DNA of 21,670 bases from JAENVT01 sp031412355 (GTDB lineage Bacteria > Actinomycetota > Acidimicrobiia > Acidimicrobiales > Ilumatobacteraceae), in NCBI GenBank assembly GCA_031412355.1, contig JANOCR010000137.1:1-21670 (forward strand). Direction: 5' to 3'. The notes under the pieces are model-generated. The model searched no databases. It was not told the origin of the DNA and saw only the letters and a program-made list of their open reading frames with translations. The translations under genes and the position numbers were made by a program. Positions within the stretch are counted from its first letter, which is position 1. The number at the start of each line of letters is the position of its first letter. Of the stretch, positions 9,409-15,621 are shown one piece after another.

Positions 9409-9936
9409 ATGGCGTACCAGATCCGCACATACGGCGACCCCGTATTGAAGACCAAGGCAGCAGAAGTCGCCGATGTCAATGGCAAGATCGCTCGCCTCGT
9501 CGACGACATGTTCGATACGCTGTACGACAGCGACTCGGGGATCGCCTTGGCCGCTCCACAGATCGGTGTGCAGAAGCAGATCTTCGTGTGGGATGTCGAC
9601 GACGAGCAGATGGCCATCATCAACCCGCGGATCGTCGAGTCCAGCGGCGAGTGGCTCTACGACGAGGGCTGCCTCAGCATCCCTGGTCTGTACGTCGAGA
9701 TGCTGCGGCCCAACCACGTGCTCCTGCGAGGGCTCAACGTCGACGGCGACGAGATCGAGATCGAAGCCAGCGAGCTGATGGGCCGGTTGTTCCAGCACGA
9801 GATCGATCACCTGCACGGTGTACTGATGTTCGACCGCATGACTCCCGAGCAGCGCAAGGAAGCGATGATCGAGTACCGACGCATCCAGGAGCAGCCTGAG
9901 GCCGAGGCCCCAAAGCGGCGAATACGACTGCAGTGA
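9409..9936 (+). CDS. def: Peptide deformylase
   Basis: Removes the formyl group from the N-terminal methionine of new proteins; iron/zinc metalloenzyme. The 175 residues contain all three motifs: GIALAAPQIG (44-53; usual GxGLAAPQxG), EGCLS with metal ligand Cys88, and QHEIDH with metal ligands His130 and His134 and catalytic Glu131. The first glycine motif has Ile for Gly/Val, a mild variation. A basic C-terminal tail (PKRRIRLQ) follows the fold. It starts a tight cluster with fmt (4-base overlap), which performs the opposite formylation of initiator tRNA, the usual pairing. Confidence 0.97.
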   Translation: MAYQIRTYGDPVLKTKAAEVADVNGKIARLVDDMFDTLYDSDSGIALAAPQIGVQKQIFVWDVDDEQMAIINPRIVESSGEWLYDEGCLSIPGLYVEMLRPNHVLLRGLNVDGDEIEIEASELMGRLFQHEIDHLHGVLMFDRMTPEQRKEAMIEYRRIQEQPEAEAPKRRIRLQ

Positions 9937-10829
9937 CCCGCGCCGCGCCGCCGCGCCGGTTGGTGTATCTCGGGACCCCTGAGATGGCGGTGCCGCCGCT
10001 GCGAGCACTGGTCGATGCCGGGTTCGCCATCGCTCTCGTTGTCACCCGCGTCGACAAACGTCGGGGCCGCGGATCACAGCTGATGCCGAGCCCAGTGAAA
10101 GCGGCAGCGATCGAGATGGGGCTGCCTGTGTCCCATTCGGTCGACGACGTGGTGGCCGTCGCTGCCGATCTCGGTGTTGTCGTGGCCTTCGGTCAGCTGA
10201 TCAAGCCGCACGTTCTCGTCGAGTTGCCGATGGTCAACCTCCACTTCTCGTTGCTGCCCCGGTGGCGCGGTGCGGCACCGGTCGAACGGGCGTTGTTGGC
10301 GGGCGATAGCGAAACAGGGGTCTGCTTGATGCAGCTCGAAGAGAGTCTGGATACCGGCCCGGTGTATCGCTGCGAAGCGGTGCCCATCGGGTTCGCGACC
10401 ACTGCGGCGGACCTGCGGCACGAGTTGGTCGACGTGGGGACGCGCTTGCTCGTCGATGAACTGACCACCGGGCTGGGCGAGGCGAAGCCGCAATCGGGAG
10501 AGCCGACGTATGCGTCCAAGATCCGCGCAGAGGAGTTGCAGATCGACTGGTCCAACCCGTCGGCGGAGATCGATCGGCTGGTGCGACTCGGCGGGGCATG
10601 GACGACCCTTCACGGACGGCGCTTGCGGGTCGTCGCCGCCGAACTGGTCGACACCGACGCACCAGCATCGGCCGTGTTGCGCGGCGACCGCGTCGGCGGG
10701 CTGCGCCTCTTGTCGGTGCAACCAGAGGGCAAGGCTGCGATGCCGTTCGAGGCGTTCGCACGCGGGGCACGCCTGACGAACGCCGAACGCTTGGGAGCGA
10801 GCGACGCGGGTAGCGTCGTTCAACGATGA
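9933..10829 (+). CDS. fmt: Methionyl-tRNA formyltransferase
   Basis: Transfers a formyl group from 10-formyltetrahydrofolate to initiator Met-tRNA. The 298-residue protein has the Rossmann start LVYLGTPEMAVPPL, the catalytic triad equivalents Asn102 and His104 in NLHFSLLPRWRGAAP with Asp140 in ESLDTGPV, and a C-terminal OB-type domain (DRLVRLGGAWTTLHGRRLRV). It is slightly shorter than the usual ~310. The GTG start overlaps the def stop (GTGA), implying coupled translation. The stop overlaps the rsmB ATG by 4 bases. Confidence 0.97.
   Translation: MTRAAPPRRLVYLGTPEMAVPPLRALVDAGFAIALVVTRVDKRRGRGSQLMPSPVKAAAIEMGLPVSHSVDDVVAVAADLGVVVAFGQLIKPHVLVELPMVNLHFSLLPRWRGAAPVERALLAGDSETGVCLMQLEESLDTGPVYRCEAVPIGFATTAADLRHELVDVGTRLLVDELTTGLGEAKPQSGEPTYASKIRAEELQIDWSNPSAEIDRLVRLGGAWTTLHGRRLRVVAAELVDTDAPASAVLRGDRVGGLRLLSVQPEGKAAMPFEAFARGARLTNAERLGASDAGSVVQR
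10811..10816 (+). promoter_or_regulatory. Candidate -10 box before rsmB (TAGCGT)
   Basis: TAGCGT lies within the fmt 3' end, 9 bases before ATG 10826, with no Shine-Dalgarno. It has the same sequence and spacing as the box before priA. It could give a secondary near-leaderless transcript in addition to read-through from def. Confidence 0.35.
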
Positions 10830-11902
10830 CAAATGCTCGCCAGGTGGCCTATCGCTGCCTGCAGCGGATCGATCACGACGGTGCCTACGCCAATCTGCTG
10901 CTGCAGAGTGAGCTCGGGCGCTCGCGGCTCAGCGAACGGGATCGAGGCTTCGTCACGGAGTTGGTCTACGGCACCACCCGCATGCGTCGGGGATGCGACG
11001 CGTTGATCGATCGGTTCCTGGTCAAGGAGCCGCAGCCGTCGTTGCGCACCCTGCTGCGCCTGGGTGCCTACCAGTTGCACTTCGCCGGCGTCGCCGCCCA
11101 CGCGGCCGTGGGCGAGACGGTCGAGTTGGCCCCGAAGGCAGCACGCGGCTTTGTCAACGCGATCCTGCGTCGGGTCGGCGATACGCCGATGGAGTGGCCC
11201 GACGACGCCGTGCGCCTCAGCTATCCGGATTGGATTGTCGCCCGCCTACGGACCGAGCTTGGTGACGAGACCGAAGCGGCGTTGTCGCGGATGAACGAGC
11301 CGGCACCGGTGTCGGTCCGCGACGACGGATATCGCCAGGACCTTGCGTCACAGTGGGTCGCCGCAGCCGTCGAGGCAGCGCCCGGCGAACGGATCCTGGA
11401 CCTGTGCGCGGCGCCGGGCGGCAAGGCGACAGCGATGGCTGCAAGTGGTGCCTTCGTGATTGCCGCAGACCTTCAGATGCATCGCGCCCGATTGATCCAA
11501 GGGGTTCCCGTGGTTGTCAGTAACGCCGCCGCGCCGCCTTTCCCGCCAACGAGTTTCGACAAGGTGTTGATCGACGCGCCGTGCAGTGGCCTCGGGGCGC
11601 TGCGCCGCCGTGCCGATGCGCGGTGGCGAATCACCGAGGCCGACGTCGGTGAACTGGCAGCGTTGCAGAAACGCATCATCTCGGCGGCCGCGCCACTGGT
11701 GCGCATCGGGGGATGGCTGATGTACAGCGTGTGCACCATGACGGCTGAGGAGTCGATCGACCATCCCGTCCCCGTTGGGTACGAGCCGATATCTGCGGCG
11801 CCGTCAGCCGACTGGCGAGCGTATGGCCACGGCTGGCGCATCCTGCCGCACGACCATGACACCGACGGGATGACCATGATTCGCTACCGTCGCACGGCAT
11901 GA
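10826..11902 (+). CDS. rsmB: 16S rRNA m5C967 methyltransferase, compact form
   Basis: SAM-dependent 5-methylcytosine methyltransferase of 16S rRNA. An N-terminal NusB-like domain (ARQVAYRCLQRIDHDGAYAN to about residue 130) is followed by a Rossmann methyltransferase domain. Signatures: DLCAAPGGKA (SAM), DAPCSGLGALRRR with the motif IV cysteine, and YSVCTM with the motif VI nucleophile position. At 358 residues it is much shorter than the usual ~430-470. MNEPAPVSVR runs almost directly into YRQDLASQWV, so the ~45-residue segment that normally lies between them is gone, and the strand before the motif III acidic residue is also compressed (VVVSNAAAPPF, where relatives have a D in ADA). Both catalytic cysteines remain, so activity is plausible. 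ATG 10826 overlaps the fmt stop. Confidence 0.9.
   Translation: MTNARQVAYRCLQRIDHDGAYANLLLQSELGRSRLSERDRGFVTELVYGTTRMRRGCDALIDRFLVKEPQPSLRTLLRLGAYQLHFAGVAAHAAVGETVELAPKAARGFVNAILRRVGDTPMEWPDDAVRLSYPDWIVARLRTELGDETEAALSRMNEPAPVSVRDDGYRQDLASQWVAAAVEAAPGERILDLCAAPGGKATAMAASGAFVIAADLQMHRARLIQGVPVVVSNAAAPPFPPTSFDKVLIDAPCSGLGALRRRADARWRITEADVGELAALQKRIISAAAPLVRIGGWLMYSVCTMTAEESIDHPVPVGYEPISAAPSADWRAYGHGWRILPHDHDTDGMTMIRYRRTA
11885..11890 (+). promoter_or_regulatory. Candidate -10 box before the MoaB/Mog gene (TACCGT)
   Basis: TACCGT within the rsmB 3' end lies 8 bases before ATG 11899. No Shine-Dalgarno is present, and coupling through the ATGA overlap is the alternative explanation. Confidence 0.3.
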
Positions 11903-12393
11903 GCGACGAGTCCGACGCCAAGGTTCTGCACGCCAAGGTTCTGACCGTCAGTGACGGCGTGATCCACGGAACACGCGACGACAAGAGTGGTGCCGCGCTG
12001 GTCGAGCAACTGACTGCCGCCGGCTGGCTGGTAGTGGAGCACCGAGTCACCGCCGATGGTGCCAACAACGTCGCCAACAATCTTCGAGAAATGTGCGGTG
12101 GCTTCGCCGGATTGATCGTGTCGACGGGCGGAACCGGCTTCGCCCCGCGTGACCAGACGCCGGAGGGCACTCGCCTGGTGATCGAGCGCGAAGCACCGGG
12201 CCTCGCCGAGGCGATGCGTCTCGTGAACCCGTTAGGTCGCCTGTCGCGGGGGATTGCCGGGGTGTGCGGGCGGGCCATCATCTGCAACACGCCCGGGTCG
12301 CCGAAGGGCTGTGTCGAGCAACTCGGCGCAATTCTCGACATCGTTCCTCACGCGGTTCGCCTGCTCGAGGAATCACCGACCGAGCACGGATGA
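11899..12393 (+). CDS. MoaB/Mog-family molybdopterin adenylyltransferase
   Basis: Activates molybdopterin by adenylylation before molybdenum insertion, or is a MoaB-type relative; the two subfamilies cannot be separated by eye. The 164-residue protein shows VLTVSDGVIHGTRDDKSG near the N-terminus, the molybdopterin-binding STGGTGFAPRDQTPEGT at about residues 75-91, and NTPGSPKGCVEQL (usual N-x-P-G-x-P) near the C-terminus. The start overlaps the rsmB stop by 4 bases. No other cofactor genes are in the window, so the tie to rsmB is probably positional. hisG follows from its own promoter after 21 bases. Confidence 0.88.
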   Translation: MSDESDAKVLHAKVLTVSDGVIHGTRDDKSGAALVEQLTAAGWLVVEHRVTADGANNVANNLREMCGGFAGLIVSTGGTGFAPRDQTPEGTRLVIEREAPGLAEAMRLVNPLGRLSRGIAGVCGRAIICNTPGSPKGCVEQLGAILDIVPHAVRLLEESPTEHG

Positions 12394-12401
12394 AGGCGGG
12401 A

Positions 12402-12407
12402 TAGCCT
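12402..12407 (+). promoter_or_regulatory. Candidate -10 box of hisG (TAGCCT)
   Basis: TAGCCT ends exactly 7 bases before ATG 12415, with no Shine-Dalgarno between: the same hexamer and spacing as def. A leaderless hisG mRNA is inferred. Confidence 0.6.
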
Positions 12408-12414
12408 GCTGCGA

Positions 12415-13287
12415 ATGCTCAGGCTGGTGCTGCCCAAGGGGTCGTTGGAGAAGGCCACGCTCGAGCTGTTCACTGCAGCCGATCTTCCAGTCGTGCGCTC
12501 CTCAGCGGTTGACTACAAGGCCACCATCGACGATCCGCGCATCGCAGATGTGCGCATCCTGCGTCCGCAGGAGATTCCGATGTATGTCGCCGAGGGTTTG
12601 TTCGATTTCGGTATCACCGGACGTGACTGGGTCGAAGAGACAGGCAGCGAGGTCATCAGCCTCGGCGAGTTGCGCTACAGCAAGGCGACCTCGAATCCTG
12701 TACAGGTCGTTGCGGCAGTCGCCGCCGACTCACCTGCGCAGCGTGTAGAGGACCTGCCGCAGGGCGTGCGCGTGACCAGTGAGTACCCCAAGTTGACGGA
12801 GCGCTACTTCGCTTCGAAGGGCATTGCAGCCGATGTCCGACTGTCGTACGGGGCAACAGAAGCAAAGATCCCCGACATCGCCGACTGCGTCGTCGAGATC
12901 ACCGAGACAGGAAGGGCGCTGCGTGCCGCCGGGTTGCGAATCATCGACACGGTGTTGGTGAGCTACACCGAGATGGTTGCCAACAAGGCGTCGTTCGACG
13001 ACCCGGCCAAGCTGCACGCGATGAATCAGCTGATGACACTGCTGCTCGGCACCCTCGATGCGCGCGACAAGGTGTTGGTGAAGCTCAACGTGGACAACGA
13101 CCACTTCAAGGACGTGCTCGCTGTGTTGCCGTCGGCCAAGTCGCCGACCATCAGCGAACTGGCCAGCGGTGGGTATGCCATCGAGTCGGTCGTCGAGCGA
13201 CGCACGATCAACACCCTGATCCCCGAGCTGAAAGACGCCGGCGCCTCCGACATATTGGAAATGCCGATCAGCAAGATCGTTGCGTGA
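12415..13287 (+). CDS. hisG: ATP phosphoribosyltransferase, long form
   Basis: First step of histidine synthesis: joins ATP and PRPP. The 290-residue protein is the long, HisZ-independent form. The N-terminal LRLVLPKGSLEKATLELF and FDFGITGRDWV belong to the periplasmic-binding-like catalytic fold. ADCVVEITETGRALRAAGL is the PRPP-binding loop region. The last ~75 residues (KLNVDNDHFKDVLAVLP to SDILEMPISKIV) form the ACT-like domain that senses histidine. Feedback inhibition by histidine is therefore expected from the family. No other his genes are nearby; a small cold-shock-like gene begins at its stop codon. Confidence 0.96.
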   Translation: MLRLVLPKGSLEKATLELFTAADLPVVRSSAVDYKATIDDPRIADVRILRPQEIPMYVAEGLFDFGITGRDWVEETGSEVISLGELRYSKATSNPVQVVAAVAADSPAQRVEDLPQGVRVTSEYPKLTERYFASKGIAADVRLSYGATEAKIPDIADCVVEITETGRALRAAGLRIIDTVLVSYTEMVANKASFDDPAKLHAMNQLMTLLLGTLDARDKVLVKLNVDNDHFKDVLAVLPSAKSPTISELASGGYAIESVVERRTINTLIPELKDAGASDILEMPISKIVA

Positions 13288-13288
13288 C

Positions 13289-13483
13289 GTGCGCGGCACG
13301 GTCACGGCCTTCGACAACGACGTAGGCCTAGGCGAGATCACGCGTGACGACGGGTGGGTAGTGCCCTTCCACTGCATCGTGATCGCCGATGGCAGTCGCG
13401 ACATCCCGATCGGTGCCGACGTCGAATTCGAACTGATGTGCAAGCTCGGTCGATACGAAGCCGCACACATCACGTCGACATGA
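13289..13483 (+). CDS. Small cold-shock-domain-like protein
   Basis: A 64-residue protein resembling a cold-shock OB fold: RGTVTAFDNDVGLGEI aligns with the usual GTVKWFNxxKGFGFI, DDGWVVPFHCIVI with the DVFVHxxxI segment, and GADVEFEL with GxxVxFE. The aromatic RNP residues that stack on nucleic acid are mostly replaced (VGLGEI instead of KGFGFI; PFHCI instead of VFVHF), so ordinary single-stranded nucleic acid binding is doubtful. The start is uncertain: GTG 13289 is just after the hisG stop, and TTG 13280 would overlap it and add three residues; neither has a Shine-Dalgarno. The stop overlaps the next ATG by 4 bases, linking it to the alkyltransferase-like gene. Confidence 0.75.
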   Translation: MRGTVTAFDNDVGLGEITRDDGWVVPFHCIVIADGSRDIPIGADVEFELMCKLGRYEAAHITST

Positions 13484-13788
13484 ACGAGCGCGACCGGCGC
13501 ATCCTCGACGTGATCCGGGCGTTGCGCGAGGGCGAGGTCGTCACCTATGGCGACATCGCCGAGGACGCCGGCTACGCGAAGAGATCCCGGCTCGTCGGCA
13601 GGATCTTGGCGACGACCGACGAGGACGTTCCGTGGTGGAGAGTCGTCAACTCGGTGGGGCGACTGGTCCCCGGCCACGAACGCGAGCAAGCAGCGCAGTT
13701 GCGCAGCGAGGGCGTGAAGGTGGTGGACGGCAAAGTGCGAACCGCCATGTTCGGCCGGTTCAGTTCCCCGCCACGGTCGCGGCCTTGA
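13480..13788 (+). CDS. Alkyltransferase-like (ATL) DNA-binding protein
   Basis: A 102-residue member of the MGMT/Ogt DNA-binding domain family. The conserved segments are REGEVVTYGDIAEDAG, SRLVGRIL and VPWWRVVNSVGRLVPGH. In true O6-alkylguanine methyltransferases the active site is PCHRV; here it is PWWRV, with Trp in place of the catalytic Cys, which defines alkyltransferase-like proteins. These bind alkylated guanine and flag it for nucleotide excision repair rather than repair it. The His after the Cys position is also Trp here. The ATG at 13480 overlaps the preceding stop (ATGA). Its 3' end overlaps the convergent DUF1844-like gene by 29 bases. Confidence 0.9.
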   Translation: MNERDRRILDVIRALREGEVVTYGDIAEDAGYAKRSRLVGRILATTDEDVPWWRVVNSVGRLVPGHEREQAAQLRSEGVKVVDGKVRTAMFGRFSSPPRSRP

Positions 13789-14077
13789 TCTGTACGAAGG
13801 CCAGGCGGATGTTCGACAACGCTACGACCAGGGTCGACGTCTCAGGTCCCAATCGTTCGCCGAGGCCCTCGACCAGGCAGGCGACGGCGTCGATGGCCAG
13901 TGACGCCTCGACGAGACGTGGGGGATCGGCTCCCAGATGGATCGCGGCAAGCTCGTACAAGCCCATCACATGGTTGACGACCACGGTCTCTGCGGGCACC
14001 TCGGCCAGCCGGGCTCGGGCGTCGTTCAGCGCGTTCTGGGCGTCCTCGACCAACGATTCGGTGTCTTCGCTGCTCAC
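13760..14077 (-). CDS. DUF1844-like protein
   Basis: A 105-residue protein of unknown function. The region NHVMGLYELAAIHLGADPP, then a helical AIDAVACLVEGLGERLG and a closing NIRLAFVQIKA, resembles DUF1844 proteins (helical, with a conserved MGLxxxAxxxLG). DUF1844 genes sit next to infC in other actinobacteria, which supports the assignment. GTG 14077 is chosen because a TACGAT box (minus strand) lies exactly 7 bases upstream, giving a leaderless start; the longer TTG start at 14101 would include that box. It overlaps the ATL gene tail-to-tail. The family call is by eye and moderately sure. Confidence 0.72.
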   Translation of the reverse strand: MSSEDTESLVEDAQNALNDARARLAEVPAETVVVNHVMGLYELAAIHLGADPPRLVEASLAIDAVACLVEGLGERLGPETSTLVVALSNIRLAFVQIKAATVAGN

Positions 14078-14084
14078 ATGCGGT

Positions 14085-14090
14085 ATCGTA
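14085..14090 (-). promoter_or_regulatory. Candidate -10 box of the DUF1844-like gene (TACGAT)
   Basis: On the minus strand TACGAT is followed by 7 bases and then GTG at 14077, with no Shine-Dalgarno. It is used here to choose the shorter start. Confidence 0.5.
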
Positions 14091-14117
14091 TCCGCCGACA
14101 ACTCATCGCGAAGTGGG

Positions 14118-14144
14118 GTTGCTGCTTGAGAATTTCACAGCAAC
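14118..14144 (+). other. 7-bp hairpin upstream of infC
   Basis: GTTGCTG (14118-14124) and CAGCAAC (14138-14144) are exact inverted repeats around a 13-base A/T-richer loop. It lies in the ~225-base divergent region between the DUF1844-like gene and infC. Function is unknown; an operator or transcript hairpin are possibilities. Confidence 0.45.
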
Positions 14145-14177
14145 AGCACACTCCCACCCGGCCACACAAGCGTCAGC

Positions 14178-14183
14178 TACCGT
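14178..14183 (+). promoter_or_regulatory. Candidate -10 box for the infC cluster (TACCGT)
   Basis: TACCGT would start transcription near 14191 and give infC a leader of about 110 bases. No -35 was recognised, so this is a weak call. Confidence 0.3.
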
Positions 14184-14206
14184 GCGTCCGGGTCACGAGC
14201 ACTCGA

Positions 14207-14296
14207 ATGGCCGTCCTGGTGGCGGTTCTCTTCACCGTGTTGGTGGCTTCGCAGCCAAACACCTCGGAAGGGATTCCACCCATTGCACAGGATTGA
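14207..14296 (+). CDS. Possible 29-residue leader peptide upstream of infC
   Basis: A small open frame starting at ATG 14207 and ending at TGA 14294-14296, 6 bases before the proposed infC ATA start and in the same frame. The N-terminal half is strongly hydrophobic (MAVLVAVLFTVLVAS), followed by a polar tail ending PPIAQD. No good Shine-Dalgarno precedes it. If translated, its stop would bring ribosomes to the infC start. It may equally be a chance frame in the infC leader. Confidence 0.25.
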   Translation: MAVLVAVLFTVLVASQPNTSEGIPPIAQD

Positions 14297-14302
14297 TCAG
14301 CC

Positions 14303-14989
14303 ATAGCACCGCCGCAGCAACCGGAGCACCGGTACAACGATCGCATTCGCGCCCGTGAGGTTCGTCTCATCGGCGCAGATGGCAGCCAACTTGGAATCAA
14401 GAATCTGCCAGATGCCCTCGCCCTCGCCCGCCAGCAAGACCTCGATCTAGTCGAGGTGGCACCCATGGCGAACCCACCGGTGTGCCGGATCATGGACTAC
14501 GGAAAGTTTCGGTACGAGGAAAGCCAAAAGGCCAAGGAATCGCGCAAGAAGACCATCCAGGTCTCGATCAAAGAAGTCAAGTTCCGTCCCAAGATCGGCA
14601 AGGGCGATTTCGACACCAAAGTGCGCCACATGCAGGACTTCCTTGCAGATGGCCACAAAGTCAAGGTCACGCTGCAGTTCAGGGGCCGAGAGATGGCCCA
14701 CCCGGAACTCGGCTCGCGGATCCTCGATGCGGTGATCGAGCAAGTGGGTACCCACGGCAAGGTCGAAACCATGGCTCGTTTGGAAGGTCGCAACATGACC
14801 ATGGTGCTGGCCCCCGAGAAGAAGGCAGTCCCGAAGAAGTCGCATGAACCAAAGAAGTCCGGCGAGGGTGCTGCCGCACCGGCGCAAGACGAGCAACCTG
14901 AAGTACCTGAAGTACAAGAAGAACCAGCAGTACAGGCACCGGCTGAACCGGTAGTGGAAGCGGTCGTAGAAACGGCCGATCCGGCCTGA
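14303..14989 (+). CDS. infC: Translation initiation factor IF-3, with proposed ATA start
   Basis: IF-3 binds the 30S subunit, prevents premature joining and checks the start codon and initiator tRNA. From YNDRIRAREVRLIGADGSQL the sequence follows IF-3 closely: DLVEVAPMANPPVCRIMDYG, the Lys-rich linker, VKFRPKIGKGDFDTK and FRGREMAHPELG. Homology begins at about 14333. Between the in-frame stop at 14294 and GTG 14456 there is no ATG, GTG or TTG, and a start at GTG 14456 would remove 51 residues of the N-domain. ATA 14303, with AGGA 10 bases upstream, is the best start; ATT 14345 is a poorer one. Non-standard infC starts are known in other bacteria and let IF-3 repress its own translation. A ~55-residue Pro/Glu/Val-rich tail follows the normal end at LAPEKK. 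Confidence 0.92.
   Translation: MAPPQQPEHRYNDRIRAREVRLIGADGSQLGIKNLPDALALARQQDLDLVEVAPMANPPVCRIMDYGKFRYEESQKAKESRKKTIQVSIKEVKFRPKIGKGDFDTKVRHMQDFLADGHKVKVTLQFRGREMAHPELGSRILDAVIEQVGTHGKVETMARLEGRNMTMVLAPEKKAVPKKSHEPKKSGEGAAAPAQDEQPEVPEVQEEPAVQAPAEPVVEAVVETADPA
14896..14913 (+). repeat. Tandem 9-base duplication in the infC tail
   Basis: ACCTGAAGT occurs twice head to tail within the low-complexity 3' end of infC, encoding a repeated P-E-V unit. This is a small in-frame duplication, consistent with slippage growth of the tail. Confidence 0.7.
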
Positions 14990-15019
14990 TCACACGATCA
15001 CCCCAACAAGGAATCAACC

Positions 15020-15217
15020 ATGCCAAAGATGAAGACCAGCAAGACCGCGGCCAAGCGGTTTAGCAAGACGGGCACCGGCAAGCTGCGGCGCCTGCAGCAG
15101 AACCGCCAGCACCTCTTCGAGAAGAAGCCGTCGACACGCACGCGCCGCCTCGACGGGATGGTCGGTGTGCACCCGGGCGATGCCCGCAAGATCAAGCGCC
15201 TGCTCGGCGAGCGCTGA
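15020..15217 (+). CDS. rpmI: 50S ribosomal protein L35
   Basis: A 65-residue basic ribosomal protein. It starts PKMKTSKTAAKRFSKTGTGK, as in all L35 proteins, and ends with the HPGDARKIKRLL region. The start at ATG 15020 is preceded by AAGGA. It lies in the universal infC-rpmI-rplT order, 30 bases after infC. Confidence 0.98.
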   Translation: MPKMKTSKTAAKRFSKTGTGKLRRLQQNRQHLFEKKPSTRTRRLDGMVGVHPGDARKIKRLLGER

Positions 15218-15259
15218 TTCGGCAGAACGACCAAGATCGAGTGATGAGGAGACAGTGAA

Positions 15260-15613
15260 ATGGCTCGTGTAAAGCGCGCCGTTGGTTCAAAGAAGCACCG
15301 CAAGCAGGTGCTCGAGCGGGCCAAGGGCTACTACGGAAACAAGAGTCGCTCGGTGCGGGCGGCCAACGAACAGGTCATGAAGAGCGGGCAGTACGCCTTC
15401 CGCGACCGTCGCGCCAAGAAGGGCGAGTTTCGTCGTCTGTGGATTCAGCGCATCAACGCCGCGTGTCGCCTGAACGACATCAGCTACAGCCGGTTCATCG
15501 CCGGCCTCAATGCTGCCGGCATAGAGGTCGACCGCAAGATGATGGCCGACCTGGCCGTCACCGATGCCGTGGCCTTCACGGCCCTGACCGACGCCGCCAA
15601 GGCTGCCCTCTGA
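15260..15613 (+). CDS. rplT: 50S ribosomal protein L20
   Basis: A 117-residue large-subunit assembly protein that binds 23S rRNA through its basic N-terminal extension (ARVKRAVGSKKHRKQVLERAKGYYG). The globular part has RDRRAKKGEFRRLWIQRINAACR and YSRFIAGL, typical of the family. AGGAG at 15247-15251 lies 8 bases before ATG 15260. In some bacteria L20 represses its own operon through an rRNA-like leader; no such structure was recognised here. Confidence 0.98.
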   Translation: MARVKRAVGSKKHRKQVLERAKGYYGNKSRSVRAANEQVMKSGQYAFRDRRAKKGEFRRLWIQRINAACRLNDISYSRFIAGLNAAGIEVDRKMMADLAVTDAVAFTALTDAAKAAL

Positions 15614-15621
15614 GCGAACAG

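Noticed and set aside
14113..14358. An 81-codon plus-strand frame before infC
   Set aside because: It overlaps the infC N-terminal coding region in another frame and has no domain or Shine-Dalgarno.
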